Shown: positions 29,571 through 37,913, counted from the first letter of the stretch. The stretch is 37,913 nt of DNA from Akkermansiaceae bacterium (GCA_013001695.1 JABDMC010000274.1:1-37913); one strand, 5' to 3'. Made by a program: numbers and translations. The notes: a model not told the origin generated them from the sequence alone.

Positions 29571-32500
29571 GGAGATCGGGGCGGGGAGCCCGGAGATCTT
29601 CGTGGGCGGCTGTGCCCTGCATCCCGCCACGGGGGGAGTGGAAGGCGGGTTTTCCGATCTCGACGGGGAGCGGTATTACGGCATCCGGAATTACGACCGG
29701 ATGGCGCCGTTTTTCCTGAGCGTCGTCAGCGACTCGAACCACTGGATGTTCATCTCGAGCAACGGGGCCCTGACCTGCGGGCGCCGCAATCCGGAGAGCG
29801 CCCTCTTTCCCTACACGACCGACGACAAGATTCACGACGCCCGCGGGCAGGTCGGGGCGCAGACCATCCTGCGGGTGCAGCAGGATCGGGGCGAGGCCCT
29901 GTGGGAGCCGTTTTCCGGCCGCTACGAGGGCCTCTACGAACTCGAGCGCAACCTTTACAAGAACATCCCGGCCGACAAGCTCGTCTTCGAGGAGATCAAC
30001 CGGTCCCTCGGGCTCTCGTTCCGGTACGCGTGGAGCTCGAGCGAGCGGTTCGGATTCGTGCGCCGCGCCACGCTCACCAACCACGGGAAGGGGCGCGTCA
30101 GCCTGCGCCTCGTCGACGGGCTGCGGAACATCCTCCCGGCCAACGTCGACCCCTCGATCCAGAACGGCTTCAGCACCCTCGTCGACGCCTACAAGAAGAG
30201 CGAGTTGCTGCCGGCCAGCGGGATCGGGATCTTTTCCCTCAGCTCGGTGCCGGTGGACCGCGCCGAGCCGAGCGAGTCGCTCCTCGCCAACATCGCGTGG
30301 TCGGCCGGGCTCGACGACGCGGTGCACCTCCTCTGCGACCGGCAATTGGACGCCTTTCGCCGCGGCGGGCGGGTCACCCCGGAGGAGGATGTGCGCGGCT
30401 TGCGCGGCGCCTACTTCCTGGAAGCCGGGGTCGCGCTGGACGCCGGCGAGAGCCGGGAATGGATGGTGGTCGCCGAGGTGGACCAGGACGCCTGCGCCAT
30501 CGCGGCCCTGGAGCGGATGCTGGCGGGAGGGGAGGATCCCGCCCGGGAGGTGCGGACCGATGTCGAGCGCGGGACCGCGAACCTGCAGGGCCTCGTGGCC
30601 GCGGCCGACGGACTCCAGGTGAGCGGCGACCCGCTCCAGACGGCGCGCCACTTTTCCAACACGCTCTGCAACATCATGCGCGGCGGGATCTTCGACACGG
30701 GCTACACGATTTCGCGGGACGACCTCGCGGAGCACCTCGAAACGTCCAACCGGGCGGCGGCGGGGCGGGCCAACCTGGCGGCCCTGCCGGACCGCTTCCC
30801 GTATGCCGAGGGGCTCGCCCATTTCCGGGCCTCCGGCGACCCGGACCTCGAGCGGCTCTACTTCGAGTACCTGCCGCTGACCTTCAGCCGGCGCCACGGT
30901 GATCCGAGCCGGCCATGGAACGCCTTTTCCATCGAGACGCGCAACCCGGACGGGACGCGGAAGCTGTTCTACGCGGGCAACTGGCGGGACATCTTCCAGA
31001 ACTGGGAAGCGCTGGGCCTCTCGTTTCCGGGGTTCATCGAGGCGACCGTCTTCAAGTTCGTGAACGCCTCGACCGCGGATGGATACAATCCCTACCGCAT
31101 CACGCGCCACGGCATCGACTGGGAGGTCCACGACCCCGAGGACCCGTGGTCCAACATCGGCTACTGGGGCGATCACCAGATCGTCTACCTCCTGAAGCTG
31201 CTGGAGCATTCCGCGGACTACCACCCCGGGGAGCTGGAATCGTTCCTGGGCCGCGAGATCTTCGCCTACGCCGACATTCCGTATCGCATCCGCCCCTACG
31301 AGGAACTGCTCGCCGATCCGCGGGACACGATCCGGTTCGACCACGGGGCGCACGAGGCCGCCATGGCGCGGGCCGGCCGGACGGGATCCGACGGGAAGCT
31401 GCTGACCACCGGGGACGGGGCGATCCTGCGGGTCACCCTCGCGGAGAAGCTCCTGGTTCCGATGCTGGCGAAGCTGGCGAACTTCATCCCGGGAGCGGGC
31501 ATCTGGATGAACACCCAGCGCCCGGAATGGAACGACGCCAACAACGCCCTCGTCGGCTCGGGGGTGTCGATGGTGACGCTCTTCCACCTCCGCCGTTACC
31601 TGGAATTCATGCGCGGTCTCTTCGAGCGGTGCGGGGCGGGGGAATTCGAGTTGTCGGCCGAGGTCGCGGGCCAGTTCCTCGCCATGCAGCGGGCGCTGGA
31701 GTCCCACCGCGGGGGTCTCGAGGGGGGATTCGACGACCGGGCGCGCCGGGCCGTGCTCGACGACCTCGCCGGGGCCGCGAGCCGCTACCGGGCCGCCGTC
31801 TACGAGCGGGGCCTCGGCGGGGACAAGGCCGCCGTGGCGGTTGCGGATCTCCTCGCCTTCCTGCAACTCGGCATCGAGTACCTCGACGAAACCATCGCCG
31901 GGAACCGGCGCGACGACGGGCTCTACCATTCCTACAACCTCATGGCGGTCGAAGCGGACGGCGGGATATCGATCCACCGTCTCGGCGAGATGCTGGAGGG
32001 CCAGGTGGCCGTCCTGGCGTCGGGCGTGCTCGGGCCCCGCGAAGCCCTCACCGTCCTCGACGGCCTGCGCGCCGGACCGCTGTATCGCGCCGACCAGCAC
32101 AGCTACCTCCTCTACGCCGATCGCGACCTGCCGCGGTTCATGGAAAAGAACCGCCTCCCGGACGCGCGCCTCGCCGGGGCCGACCCCCGCCTGGTGGTGA
32201 AGGATTGCGAGGGGACCCTCCATTTCCATCCCTCGTTCCGCAATGCCGGGGACCTCGAAAAGGCCCTCGACGCCCTCGAGGTTCCCGACGCGGAACGGTC
32301 CCGCCTCCTGGCCGCCTACGAGGAGGTCTTCGACCACCGGTCGTTCACGGGACGCTCCGGGACATTCTTCAAGTACGAGGGACTCGGCTGCATCTACTGG
32401 CACATGGCTTCCAAGCTCTTGCTGGCCGTGCAGGAGACCTGCATGCGGGCGAGGGACGCGGGCGAACCGGATGACGTCGTGCAGGAACTCATGGACCGCT

Positions 32501-32922
32501 ACTACGCGATCCGGCGCGGTGTCGGGGCGCACAAGCCCGTCACCGAGCAGGGGGCCTTTCCGATCGATCCCTACTCGCACACCCCCTCGATGATGGGGGC
32601 GCAGCAGCCCGGGCTGACCGGGCAGGTGAAGGAGGATTTCATCGCCCGTCTCTACGAAGTCGGCATCCGGATCGAGAACGGCTGCCTGCGCTTCGACCCC
32701 TTCCTGCTGCCGGAGGAGGAGTGGTCCGCGGGCGGGATCGAGTTCACCGTCTGCGCCGTTCCGGTCGTGATGGGCCGGGGCGACAGCGCGGAGATCACGG
32801 TGGTGCGGGCTGCGGGGGATCCGGTCCGGGTCGAGGGGCTTGCGCTCGACGCCGGCGTCAGCCGCGAGATCTTCGCGCGCAGCGGATCCATCGCGCGCCT
32901 CGAGGTGACCGTGCGGCGCTGA
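29557..32922 (+). CDS. Beta-glucan phosphorylase of the GH94/GH149/GH161 group, probably beta-1,3-oligoglucan phosphorylase
   Basis: This is an 1121-residue protein without signal peptide, so cytoplasmic. The ATG at 29557 was preferred over a TTG at 29518 because it leads directly into the domain. The layout is an N-terminal beta-sandwich (YYGIRNYDRMAPFF onward), a linker helix region, an (alpha/alpha)6 barrel with GNWRDIFQNWEAL and GYWGDHQIVYLLKLLE, then PEWNDANNALVG, whose Asp660 corresponds to the general acid of GH94-type phosphorylases, and a C-terminal beta domain. The length (about 1100) fits GH149 beta-1,3-oligoglucan phosphorylases better than GH94 laminaribiose or cellobiose phosphorylases (about 800-900). 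It would convert imported beta-1,3-glucan oligosaccharides and phosphate to glucose-1-phosphate. The overlap with the GH16 gene supports the glucan role. Exact family placement by eye is uncertain. Confidence 0.8.
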   Translation: MAASEEIGAGSPEIFVGGCALHPATGGVEGGFSDLDGERYYGIRNYDRMAPFFLSVVSDSNHWMFISSNGALTCGRRNPESALFPYTTDDKIHDARGQVGAQTILRVQQDRGEALWEPFSGRYEGLYELERNLYKNIPADKLVFEEINRSLGLSFRYAWSSSERFGFVRRATLTNHGKGRVSLRLVDGLRNILPANVDPSIQNGFSTLVDAYKKSELLPASGIGIFSLSSVPVDRAEPSESLLANIAWSAGLDDAVHLLCDRQLDAFRRGGRVTPEEDVRGLRGAYFLEAGVALDAGESREWMVVAEVDQDACAIAALERMLAGGEDPAREVRTDVERGTANLQGLVAAADGLQVSGDPLQTARHFSNTLCNIMRGGIFDTGYTISRDDLAEHLETSNRAAAGRANLAALPDRFPYAEGLAHFRASGDPDLERLYFEYLPLTFSRRHGDPSRPWNAFSIETRNPDGTRKLFYAGNWRDIFQNWEALGLSFPGFIEATVFKFVNASTADGYNPYRITRHGIDWEVHDPEDPWSNIGYWGDHQIVYLLKLLEHSADYHPGELESFLGREIFAYADIPYRIRPYEELLADPRDTIRFDHGAHEAAMARAGRTGSDGKLLTTGDGAILRVTLAEKLLVPMLAKLANFIPGAGIWMNTQRPEWNDANNALVGSGVSMVTLFHLRRYLEFMRGLFERCGAGEFELSAEVAGQFLAMQRALESHRGGLEGGFDDRARRAVLDDLAGAASRYRAAVYERGLGGDKAAVAVADLLAFLQLGIEYLDETIAGNRRDDGLYHSYNLMAVEADGGISIHRLGEMLEGQVAVLASGVLGPREALTVLDGLRAGPLYRADQHSYLLYADRDLPRFMEKNRLPDARLAGADPRLVVKDCEGTLHFHPSFRNAGDLEKALDALEVPDAERSRLLAAYEEVFDHRSFTGRSGTFFKYEGLGCIYWHMASKLLLAVQETCMRARDAGEPDDVVQELMDRYYAIRRGVGAHKPVTEQGAFPIDPYSHTPSMMGAQQPGLTGQVKEDFIARLYEVGIRIENGCLRFDPFLLPEEEWSAGGIEFTVCAVPVVMGRGDSAEITVVRAAGDPVRVEGLALDAGVSREIFARSGSIARLEVTVRR

Positions 32923-33051
32923 GGCGGCCGCGGGAGGGGTTTTACGACGTCCTCGCCGACCCGTGCTGCCGGGAGAACCTCGCGGGGCGGGAGGCGCCCC
33001 CTGGCGCGACGGCCGCCGGCGGCGCCGCGGCGAATTCGAGGGCGCCCGGGG

Positions 33052-34245
33052 TTACAGCACCGAGGCGATCGCGGAGCAGACCCGCTCGAGGTTGTGATCG
33101 TTCAGGCCGGCCACGCTGATCCGGCCGGAGTCGACCATGTAGATGGCGTGCTTGTCGCGCAGGGCGTGCACCTGCTCCGTGGATAGCCCCGAGAAGCTGA
33201 ACATCCCGCGCTGCGTGGTGATGAAGCTGAAGTCGTGCCGGTCGGTCTTGGATGCCATCGTCTCGACGAACTTCCGGCGGACGGAATTGATGCGGTCCCG
33301 CATGGCGGCGACCTCCGTCTGCCACCGGGCGCGCAGGGAATCGTCCCCGAGCACGGCGGCCACGAGGCGCGCCCCGTGGGCGGGCGGGTTCGAGTAGTTC
33401 ACGCGGATGCAGAGCTTGGCCTGGCTCATGGCGGCCATGGCGGCGTCCGGCGAGGGGGCCACCACCGAGAAGGCGCCGATGCGCTGGTTGTAGAGGCCGA
33501 AGTTCTTCGAGTAGCTCGAGGCCACCAGCATTTCGAGGCCCGCGTCCGCGAAGGCCCTGAGCCCGGCGACGTCGCGATCGATGTCGTCCCCGAAGCCCTG
33601 GTAGGCGCAGTCGAAGAGGGCGAGGAACCCGCGCTCCGCGGCGAGGGCCGCCAGTTGCTTCCACTGGGCGGGATCGGGGTCCATGCCGGACGGGTTGTGG
33701 CAGCAGGCGTGCAGGAGCACCACGTCCCCGGCGGGGACCTTCGAGAGCGCCGCGGTCATGCCGTCGAAGTCGAGGGACCCGGTGGCGTGGTCGTAGTATG
33801 GGTAGCTTTCCTGCGCGATTCCGGAGGCCGTGAAGATGCCCTTGTGGTTCGCCCACGTCGGGCAGCTCATCCAGATCCTGGCCTCCGGGAACATGGCGTG
33901 GATGAAATCGCCCGCGACGCGGAGACCGCCGGTGCCGCCCGGCGTCTGCGCGGCCAGGACCCGTCCCTCCCTCACCGCGGCGCTTGCCGGCCCGAAGAGG
34001 AGATCGATGGTCAGCTGGTCGTACTCGGCGAGGCCCGTCATGGGCAGGTAACCGCCCCCCGATGTCTGGCCCGCGGCCACGATCTTCTCGGCCTCGCGGA
34101 TGCAATCCAGGGTGGGCGTCCTGCCCTCGGCGTCCTTGTAGATGCCCACCCCGAGGTTCACCTTGTCGGGGTTGGAGTCGGCGTTGAAGGCTTCGGTCAG
34201 TCCGAGAATCGGGTCGGGCGGGGCGGTGGCGATGGTTTCCAGCAT
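33052..34245 (-). CDS. Class I aspartate/aromatic-amino-acid aminotransferase
   Basis: This is a 397-residue cytoplasmic PLP enzyme, the usual length for the AspC/TyrB group (E. coli AspC is 396). The ATG at 34245 was chosen because it gives the family N terminus (DPILGLTEAFNAD, KVNLGVGIYKD); the upstream open frame is non-coding in character. Motifs include TPGGTGGLR, the HNPSGMDP turn, DCAYQGFG, the PLP lysine Lys247 in SYSKNFGLYNQRIG, and RVNYSNPP with the substrate-binding Arg near the C terminus. It transfers amino groups between aspartate or aromatic amino acids and 2-oxoglutarate; motifs alone do not separate the two specificities. It is convergent with the phosphorylase (129 bases between) and divergent from the LRR gene. 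A perfect inverted repeat abuts the start codon. Confidence 0.93.
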   Translation of the reverse strand: MLETIATAPPDPILGLTEAFNADSNPDKVNLGVGIYKDAEGRTPTLDCIREAEKIVAAGQTSGGGYLPMTGLAEYDQLTIDLLFGPASAAVREGRVLAAQTPGGTGGLRVAGDFIHAMFPEARIWMSCPTWANHKGIFTASGIAQESYPYYDHATGSLDFDGMTAALSKVPAGDVVLLHACCHNPSGMDPDPAQWKQLAALAAERGFLALFDCAYQGFGDDIDRDVAGLRAFADAGLEMLVASSYSKNFGLYNQRIGAFSVVAPSPDAAMAAMSQAKLCIRVNYSNPPAHGARLVAAVLGDDSLRARWQTEVAAMRDRINSVRRKFVETMASKTDRHDFSFITTQRGMFSFSGLSTEQVHALRDKHAIYMVDSGRISVAGLNDHNLERVCSAIASVL

Positions 34246-34248
34246 GGT

Positions 34249-34278
34249 GGCACGGCGTCGGCCGGTTGACGCCGTGCC
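34249..34278 (-). promoter_or_regulatory. Perfect 11-bp inverted repeat abutting the aminotransferase start codon
   Basis: Arms GGCACGGCGTC (34249-34259) and GACGCCGTGCC (34268-34278) are exactly complementary with an 8-base spacer. On the minus strand the structure ends three bases before the ATG at 34245. It would form a very stable hairpin in the mRNA leader and could block ribosome access, or serve as a dyad operator at DNA level. Confidence 0.55.
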
Positions 34279-34429
34279 GGATAGACGGCGGGCGTGCCCA
34301 AGACCAGTCGAATTCCGGATATTTCCGCGCGATCCGGCGGCCCGCCCCGCCCGGAAACCGGGGCCCCGGCCGGGGCCCCGGCCCGCGATATGCATTCGCA
34401 CTTGGCCCGCCGCGGGAAATCGGGCAAGA

Positions 34430-36538
34430 ATGGGTTTCGTGCCCTTGCCTTCCCCCGCCTCCCGCCTGCGGCCCGCCCTGGCTGCGGTGCTCGTGATGTC
34501 CGCCCTGCCCGCCATGGCGCAGTCCGGACAGTCCGGGTTCTTCACCTACGGTCCGGCGCCCGGGGGCGTCGCCATCGTCGACTACCCGACGAACCAGGGC
34601 GGCAATGTGGTCATCCCGTCCGACATCGACGGGAACGCCGTCGTCGCCATCGGGTTCGAGGCCTTCCGGGAGTGCAGCCTCATCACCAGCGTGACGATTC
34701 CGTCGTCGGTGACCACCATCGAGGACCAGGCCTTCTGGCTGTGCAGCGGCCTGCAGAGCATCTCGGTGGGATCCGGCCTCTCCTCCCTGGCGCCCTTTTC
34801 CTTCCACAACTGCACCTCGCTGTTCTCCATCACGGTGGATCCGGCGAACGCCGATTTTTCGAGCCTCGCCGGGGTGCTGTTCAACAAGAGCCAGTCGACC
34901 ATCGTCCAGCATCCCCAGGGGCGCTTCGGGAGCTATACCATCCCGCCGACGGTCACCACCATCGGGCCGTTCGCCTTTCTCGGCTGCGGCTTCATGAGTG
35001 AAATCCTCATTCCGTCCGGGGTGACCTCGATCGGGACCGCGGCCTTCAGCTCGTGCTTCAGCCTCGAGAGCATCTCGATTCCGTCGACGGTGACCAGCAT
35101 CGGGGCGTCGGCATTCAGCGGATGCGCCGGCCTGCCCACGGTGACCATTCCGGGCAGCGTCACGAGCATGGGAAAATCGGCCTTCAGCCTGTGCCCCGGA
35201 CTGACCTCGGTGGTCATCCCGTCGAGCCTCGCGGCCATTCCGGAATCGGCCTTCCAGTTCTGCGGAAACCTCGCCAGCGTGAATCTTCCGGCCGGGGTGG
35301 AGTCCATCGGCCCGTCCGCGTTCAACGCCTGCCCGGGCCTGGCCGCCGCGACCCTCCCGTCGACGCTCACCTCGATCGGCGCCATGGCCTTTGCGGGGTG
35401 CTCCGGGCTGGGATCTCTCAACCTTCCCCCGAGCGTGGCGACCATCGGCCCGGGCGCCTTCGCGAACTGCTCGGGCCTCACGGCCCTGGCCATTCCCGAC
35501 GGGGTCGGCACCATCGCCGACTGCACCTTCGCGTTCTGCACGAACCTGGTGAGCATCACCATTCCCTCTTCGGTGACGAGCATCGGATCCGCCGCCTTCG
35601 AGAACTGCCACGCGCTCCAGTGCCTGGAGCTTCCCGCCGGCCTCACGAGCCTCGGGGATTCGGCGTTCCTGCAGTGCGGGGCGCTGGAGGTGGTCGTCCT
35701 TCCGCCCTCCCTGAGCCTCATCGAGGCTTCGACCTTCTCCCTCTGCGTCGGGTTGACGAGCATCGAGATCCCGCCGGGCATCCAGAGCCTGGGCGCCTCC
35801 GCGTTCCAGGGGTGCAGCGGGCTTGCGGAGGTCACCCTCCCGTCGGGGCTGCTCTCCCTCGGCACCAATTGCTTCCGCGACTGCAGTGCCCTCGGGGGAA
35901 TCGAGCTTCCCGCGAGCCTCACCTCGATCGGGACCGCCTGCTTCTACGGGTGCGCCACCCTGCGCACCGTCACCATTCCGGCCGGCGTCACCGATCTCGG
36001 CAATGCGGCCTTCTTCCTTTGCGGCGCCCTGACCACCGCCGTGTTCCTGGGAGACGAGCCGGCGATCGTGGGAACGCTCTACTCCGGCATGCACTCCTCC
36101 TTCCGGACCTACTACCTTGCGGCGCAATCCGGGTTTTCCTCGCCCACCTGGCAGGGGTTTCCCGCCACCGAGATCGACGCCGCCGCCGATCCCGCCGCCC
36201 TCTGGCTGGCGACCTTCGGCTATCCGCACGACACCGACCTGCTCGGCACGCCGCAGGACGACGGGGTGACCTTCCTCCTCGCCTATGCCCTCGACCTCGA
36301 TCCCACCCGCAACCTCTCCCGGCACCTGCCGGTGGCGGAATCGGGCGCCGGCACGCTCGAGATGACCTATTACGCCGCGAGCGCGGGTGTGACCTACCTC
36401 GCGGAAACGAGCACCGACCTCCTCACCTGGACCACGGCGGGCGTCACCCTCTCGGCCATCGGCCCCGACGGGCGCCGCACCGCCAGCGTTCCCCGCGATG
36501 TTCCGGGCCGCTACCTGCGCCTCGGCGTCGACTACTGA
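34430..36538 (+). CDS. Secreted BspA-type leucine-rich repeat protein (about 18 LRR_5 units)
   Basis: This is a 702-residue exported protein. The ATG at 34430 begins the signal peptide (MGFVPLPSPASRLRPALAAVLVMSALPAMA). After a short N-terminal cap (FFTYGPAPGGVAIVDY), about 18 tandem 23-residue repeats of the BspA/Treponema pallidum type run to residue ~540, with consensus AFxxCxxLxxVxIPxxVxxIGxx. One atypical longer unit with an insertion occupies about 34800-34980. The C-terminal ~100 residues form a module with LLAYALDLDP and TYLAETSTDLLTW, shared with other exported proteins in this window. BspA-type proteins commonly mediate adhesion to matrix or cells, and many are surface displayed; no ligand can be inferred here. 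It ends 13 bases from the convergent glycosyltransferase gene. Confidence 0.88.
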   Translation: MGFVPLPSPASRLRPALAAVLVMSALPAMAQSGQSGFFTYGPAPGGVAIVDYPTNQGGNVVIPSDIDGNAVVAIGFEAFRECSLITSVTIPSSVTTIEDQAFWLCSGLQSISVGSGLSSLAPFSFHNCTSLFSITVDPANADFSSLAGVLFNKSQSTIVQHPQGRFGSYTIPPTVTTIGPFAFLGCGFMSEILIPSGVTSIGTAAFSSCFSLESISIPSTVTSIGASAFSGCAGLPTVTIPGSVTSMGKSAFSLCPGLTSVVIPSSLAAIPESAFQFCGNLASVNLPAGVESIGPSAFNACPGLAAATLPSTLTSIGAMAFAGCSGLGSLNLPPSVATIGPGAFANCSGLTALAIPDGVGTIADCTFAFCTNLVSITIPSSVTSIGSAAFENCHALQCLELPAGLTSLGDSAFLQCGALEVVVLPPSLSLIEASTFSLCVGLTSIEIPPGIQSLGASAFQGCSGLAEVTLPSGLLSLGTNCFRDCSALGGIELPASLTSIGTACFYGCATLRTVTIPAGVTDLGNAAFFLCGALTTAVFLGDEPAIVGTLYSGMHSSFRTYYLAAQSGFSSPTWQGFPATEIDAAADPAALWLATFGYPHDTDLLGTPQDDGVTFLLAYALDLDPTRNLSRHLPVAESGAGTLEMTYYAASAGVTYLAETSTDLLTWTTAGVTLSAIGPDGRRTASVPRDVPGRYLRLGVDY
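34661..36057 (+). repeat. Array of about 18 tandem 69-bp units encoding 23-residue LRRs
   Basis: Units follow a 69-bp period, each beginning with an A/S/T/C-Phe-x-x-Cys pattern and a following Leu, Ile and Pro at fixed spacing. The DNA identity between units is only moderate, so the array is old or under diversifying change rather than recently amplified. The third unit is expanded. Confidence 0.85.
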
Positions 36539-36562
36539 CCGGTCCCGGGCCTCAGGCCGGTT
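36538..36562. terminator. Possible bidirectional hairpin between convergent LRR and glycosyltransferase genes
   Basis: AACCGG/CCGGTT-type ends (ACCGG at 36538-36542, CCGGT at 36557-36561) and an internal GGCCTCAGGCC can form alternative hairpins over the two stop codons. There is no T tract on either side, so the terminator call is weak. Confidence 0.25.
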
Positions 36563-37700
36563 CCTTCCAGCATTCCTCGAATACGTCGCGCATGTTGCGG
36601 AAGAACACCTCGCCGGTGTACTGGCTTTCGTAGACATGGCGGCCGGCGGCCCCCAGGGTTTTGGCCAGCGCCGGGTCGTTGATGATGCGCTCGATGGCGC
36701 CCGCGAACGCTTCGGGGTCCTTCACCGGCAGGAGCAGCCCGGTCTCCCCGTCGACGATCAGTTCCGGGATGCCCCGCCACTCGGTCGTCACCACCGGCAG
36801 CCCGAAGGCCATCGCCTCGATCAGCACCAGCGGGAAATTCTCGTTCTCGTAATGCGACGGGAAGAAGAACAAGTCGCTGTCCGCGAACTTGCGGAACTTG
36901 TCGTCGCCCATCGCGAAGCCCGCGAAATGAATGCGCTTCCCGAGCCCGTACTCGCCGATGAGGGCCTCGGCTTCCCGGCGGATACCATCGTCCCACCACT
37001 CGCCGACGATCTCGAACTCGGCATCGACGCCGCGCTGGTCGAGGAGCCGGGCGGTCTTGATCAGCTCGAGGATGCCCTTTCCCTCGGAGAGGATCCCGAC
37101 GTAGAGGATCCTGGTGGTGGTGCGCTTCCGGGCGGCCTCGGACCGCCCGATGTCGGGGATGGGGATGCCGTTGCGGACCACCACCCGCCGCCGGGCCTGG
37201 AGGTAGTCGCCGGGAGTCTGCGCGCTTTCGGCGATCTCCACGGAAACATCCGGGCGCCAGTAGGCGAGCTTCGCCAGCATGCGGACGAAGCGGTGCTCTT
37301 CGAGGAATTCCGGCAGGCCCGCGGCATGGAAATGAAACACGGTCTTCTTCGTGAACGGCCGCACCGCAAGCAGGTAAACGATGTCCCGCATGACCGGCGT
37401 GAACGCCCCCCCGGCGGGCAGGTAGTAAAGCACCGCCCCGCGCAGCCGGATCAACCCGGCCCAGGTGCGGAAAATGAGACCGAAGAGGTGGAAGATCTTG
37501 CCGACCGCGAACCGTCCGACGTCATCCATCGTCGAGCTGTATGCCATGCGCACCGTCTCGACCTTCATCGGCGCCCACTCGTGCTCGAAGAGGATTTGGG
37601 TGGCGATCGCCTGGCCGTAGAATGGCGGCGGGGTCTGCCCGACCATGAGGATGCGCGCCGGTCCCGCCGCTTTCCCATTCTCCACTGTTGGGTTCGCCAT
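36552..37700 (-). CDS. Glycosyltransferase family 4-type (GT-B) glycosyltransferase
   Basis: This is a 382-residue protein. The ATG at 37700 was chosen over the 30-codon longer frame because it precedes the Rossmann strand ARILMVGQTPPPFYGQ by a short tail. The N-terminal GT-B half has a hydrophobic patch that may contact the membrane (about 85-120). The C-terminal half begins TRILYVGILSEGKGI and contains GEWWDD, HFAGF and the EX7E donor-site motif, Glu287 and Glu295, in ENFPLVLIEAMAFGLPVV. It retains a nucleotide-sugar and transfers the sugar with retention, most likely in surface polysaccharide or exopolysaccharide assembly. No partner polysaccharide gene is complete in this window; the next gene to the right on the same strand is cut by the edge. 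Confidence 0.9.
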   Translation of the reverse strand: MANPTVENGKAAGPARILMVGQTPPPFYGQAIATQILFEHEWAPMKVETVRMAYSSTMDDVGRFAVGKIFHLFGLIFRTWAGLIRLRGAVLYYLPAGGAFTPVMRDIVYLLAVRPFTKKTVFHFHAAGLPEFLEEHRFVRMLAKLAYWRPDVSVEIAESAQTPGDYLQARRRVVVRNGIPIPDIGRSEAARKRTTTRILYVGILSEGKGILELIKTARLLDQRGVDAEFEIVGEWWDDGIRREAEALIGEYGLGKRIHFAGFAMGDDKFRKFADSDLFFFPSHYENENFPLVLIEAMAFGLPVVTTEWRGIPELIVDGETGLLLPVKDPEAFAGAIERIINDPALAKTLGAAGRHVYESQYTGEVFFRNMRDVFEECWKEPA

Positions 37701-37865
37701 GGGTGATTCGTCGGGTTTCCGCCGCAGCCGGGAAGGTGGGTCGAAATTGGGTGGCCGGGCAGGGGAGGTCAACCATCGATTCCCCCGCATCGTCGCGGCG
37801 GCCGGGTTATGCCCGGCGGACCGGCCGGCCGACGGGCCGCGGCGGGCGGAGTCGCTTCCCGCGTG

Positions 37866-37913
37866 TCACGCGGCGGTGTCGTGGCGGACGACGTGCGGCG
37901 CCTCGAAACCGCG
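37866..37913 (-). CDS. C-terminal 15 codons of a minus-strand gene cut by the window edge
   Basis: Reading leftward from the edge, one frame gives RGFEAPHVVRHDTAA then TGA. Nearly every codon ends in G or C, as in the genuine genes here, which favours real coding sequence. It is too short to identify. It lies 165 bases upstream of the glycosyltransferase on the same strand and could belong to the same surface-polysaccharide cluster. Confidence 0.45.
   Translation of the reverse strand, partial: RGFEAPHVVRHDTAA

Noticed and set aside
29470-32580. 1036-codon minus-strand open frame opposite the phosphorylase
   Set aside because: Arg/Gly/Val-rich translation with no recognisable domain; the plus-strand frame has clear GH94/GH149-group motifs.
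34360-34383. Tandem GGGGCCCCGGCC x2 upstream of the LRR gene
   Set aside because: Only two 12-bp units in extremely GC-rich DNA; could be chance or slippage and offers no clear function.
34597-36637. Minus-strand frame extending from the glycosyltransferase end through the LRR gene
   Set aside because: The repetitive translation simply mirrors the 69-bp LRR periodicity on the opposite strand.

Overview
The window is high-GC bacterial DNA that most resembles a Verrucomicrobiota genome (another PVC-group phylum is possible). The grounds are: a very large PVC-type haem-binding dehydrogenase; a PEP-CTERM protein; giant secreted proteins built from lectin-like modules, thrombospondin type-3 calcium repeats and a short 'STDLxxW' beta module; an FG-GAP/UnbV lipoprotein; and start codons that mostly lack a Shine-Dalgarno sequence. 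No rRNA, tRNA, insertion sequence, phage gene or CRISPR array was seen.

Region 1 (1-25995) is a nine-gene block entirely on the minus strand. Read in the direction of transcription it holds: (i) a DUF6807 / PVC dehydrogenase / HEAT / cytochrome c fusion; (ii) a secreted cadherin/Ig-like protein; (iii) a hybrid sensor kinase with two receiver domains and an HPt domain; (iv) a DHOR-type di-haem protein with long N-terminal beta domains; (v) a three-module LamG-like/TSP3 protein; (vi) a CRTAC1-type FG-GAP/UnbV lipoprotein; (vii) a one-module LamG-like PEP-CTERM protein; (viii) a 1584-residue fusion of two LamG-like modules, TSP3 repeats, a PQQ-type sugar dehydrogenase propeller and a di-haem cytochrome; (ix) the start of a sialate O-acetylesterase-type esterase cut by the window edge. 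The theme is exported carbohydrate recognition and oxidation, with five c-type haem sites in three proteins. Six copies of one ~230-residue LamG-like module lie in three genes within about 12 kb.

Region 2 (26388-32922, plus strand) looks like a compact beta-1,3-glucan (laminarin) utilisation cassette: an MFS sugar porter, a secreted GH16 endo-glucanase with an N-terminal carbohydrate-binding-like domain, and an 1121-residue phosphorylase of the GH94/GH149/GH161 group whose start overlaps the GH16 stop. The inferred route is extracellular cleavage by GH16, import by the porter, then phosphorolysis to glucose-1-phosphate. No SusC/SusD pair or regulator is nearby. The divergent intergenic region between Regions 1 and 2 holds three copies of a TCACCGGG box that could be a shared operator.

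Region 3 (33052-37913) has a class I aspartate/aromatic aminotransferase (minus) with a perfect 11-bp inverted repeat abutting its start codon, a secreted BspA-type leucine-rich-repeat protein (plus), a GT4-type glycosyltransferase (minus), and a 15-codon tail of another minus-strand gene at the right edge.

Coding starts were moved inward from the longest open frame in most genes, to the ATG that begins a signal peptide or the conserved domain. Functions are inferred from motifs readable in the translations; no database search was run.
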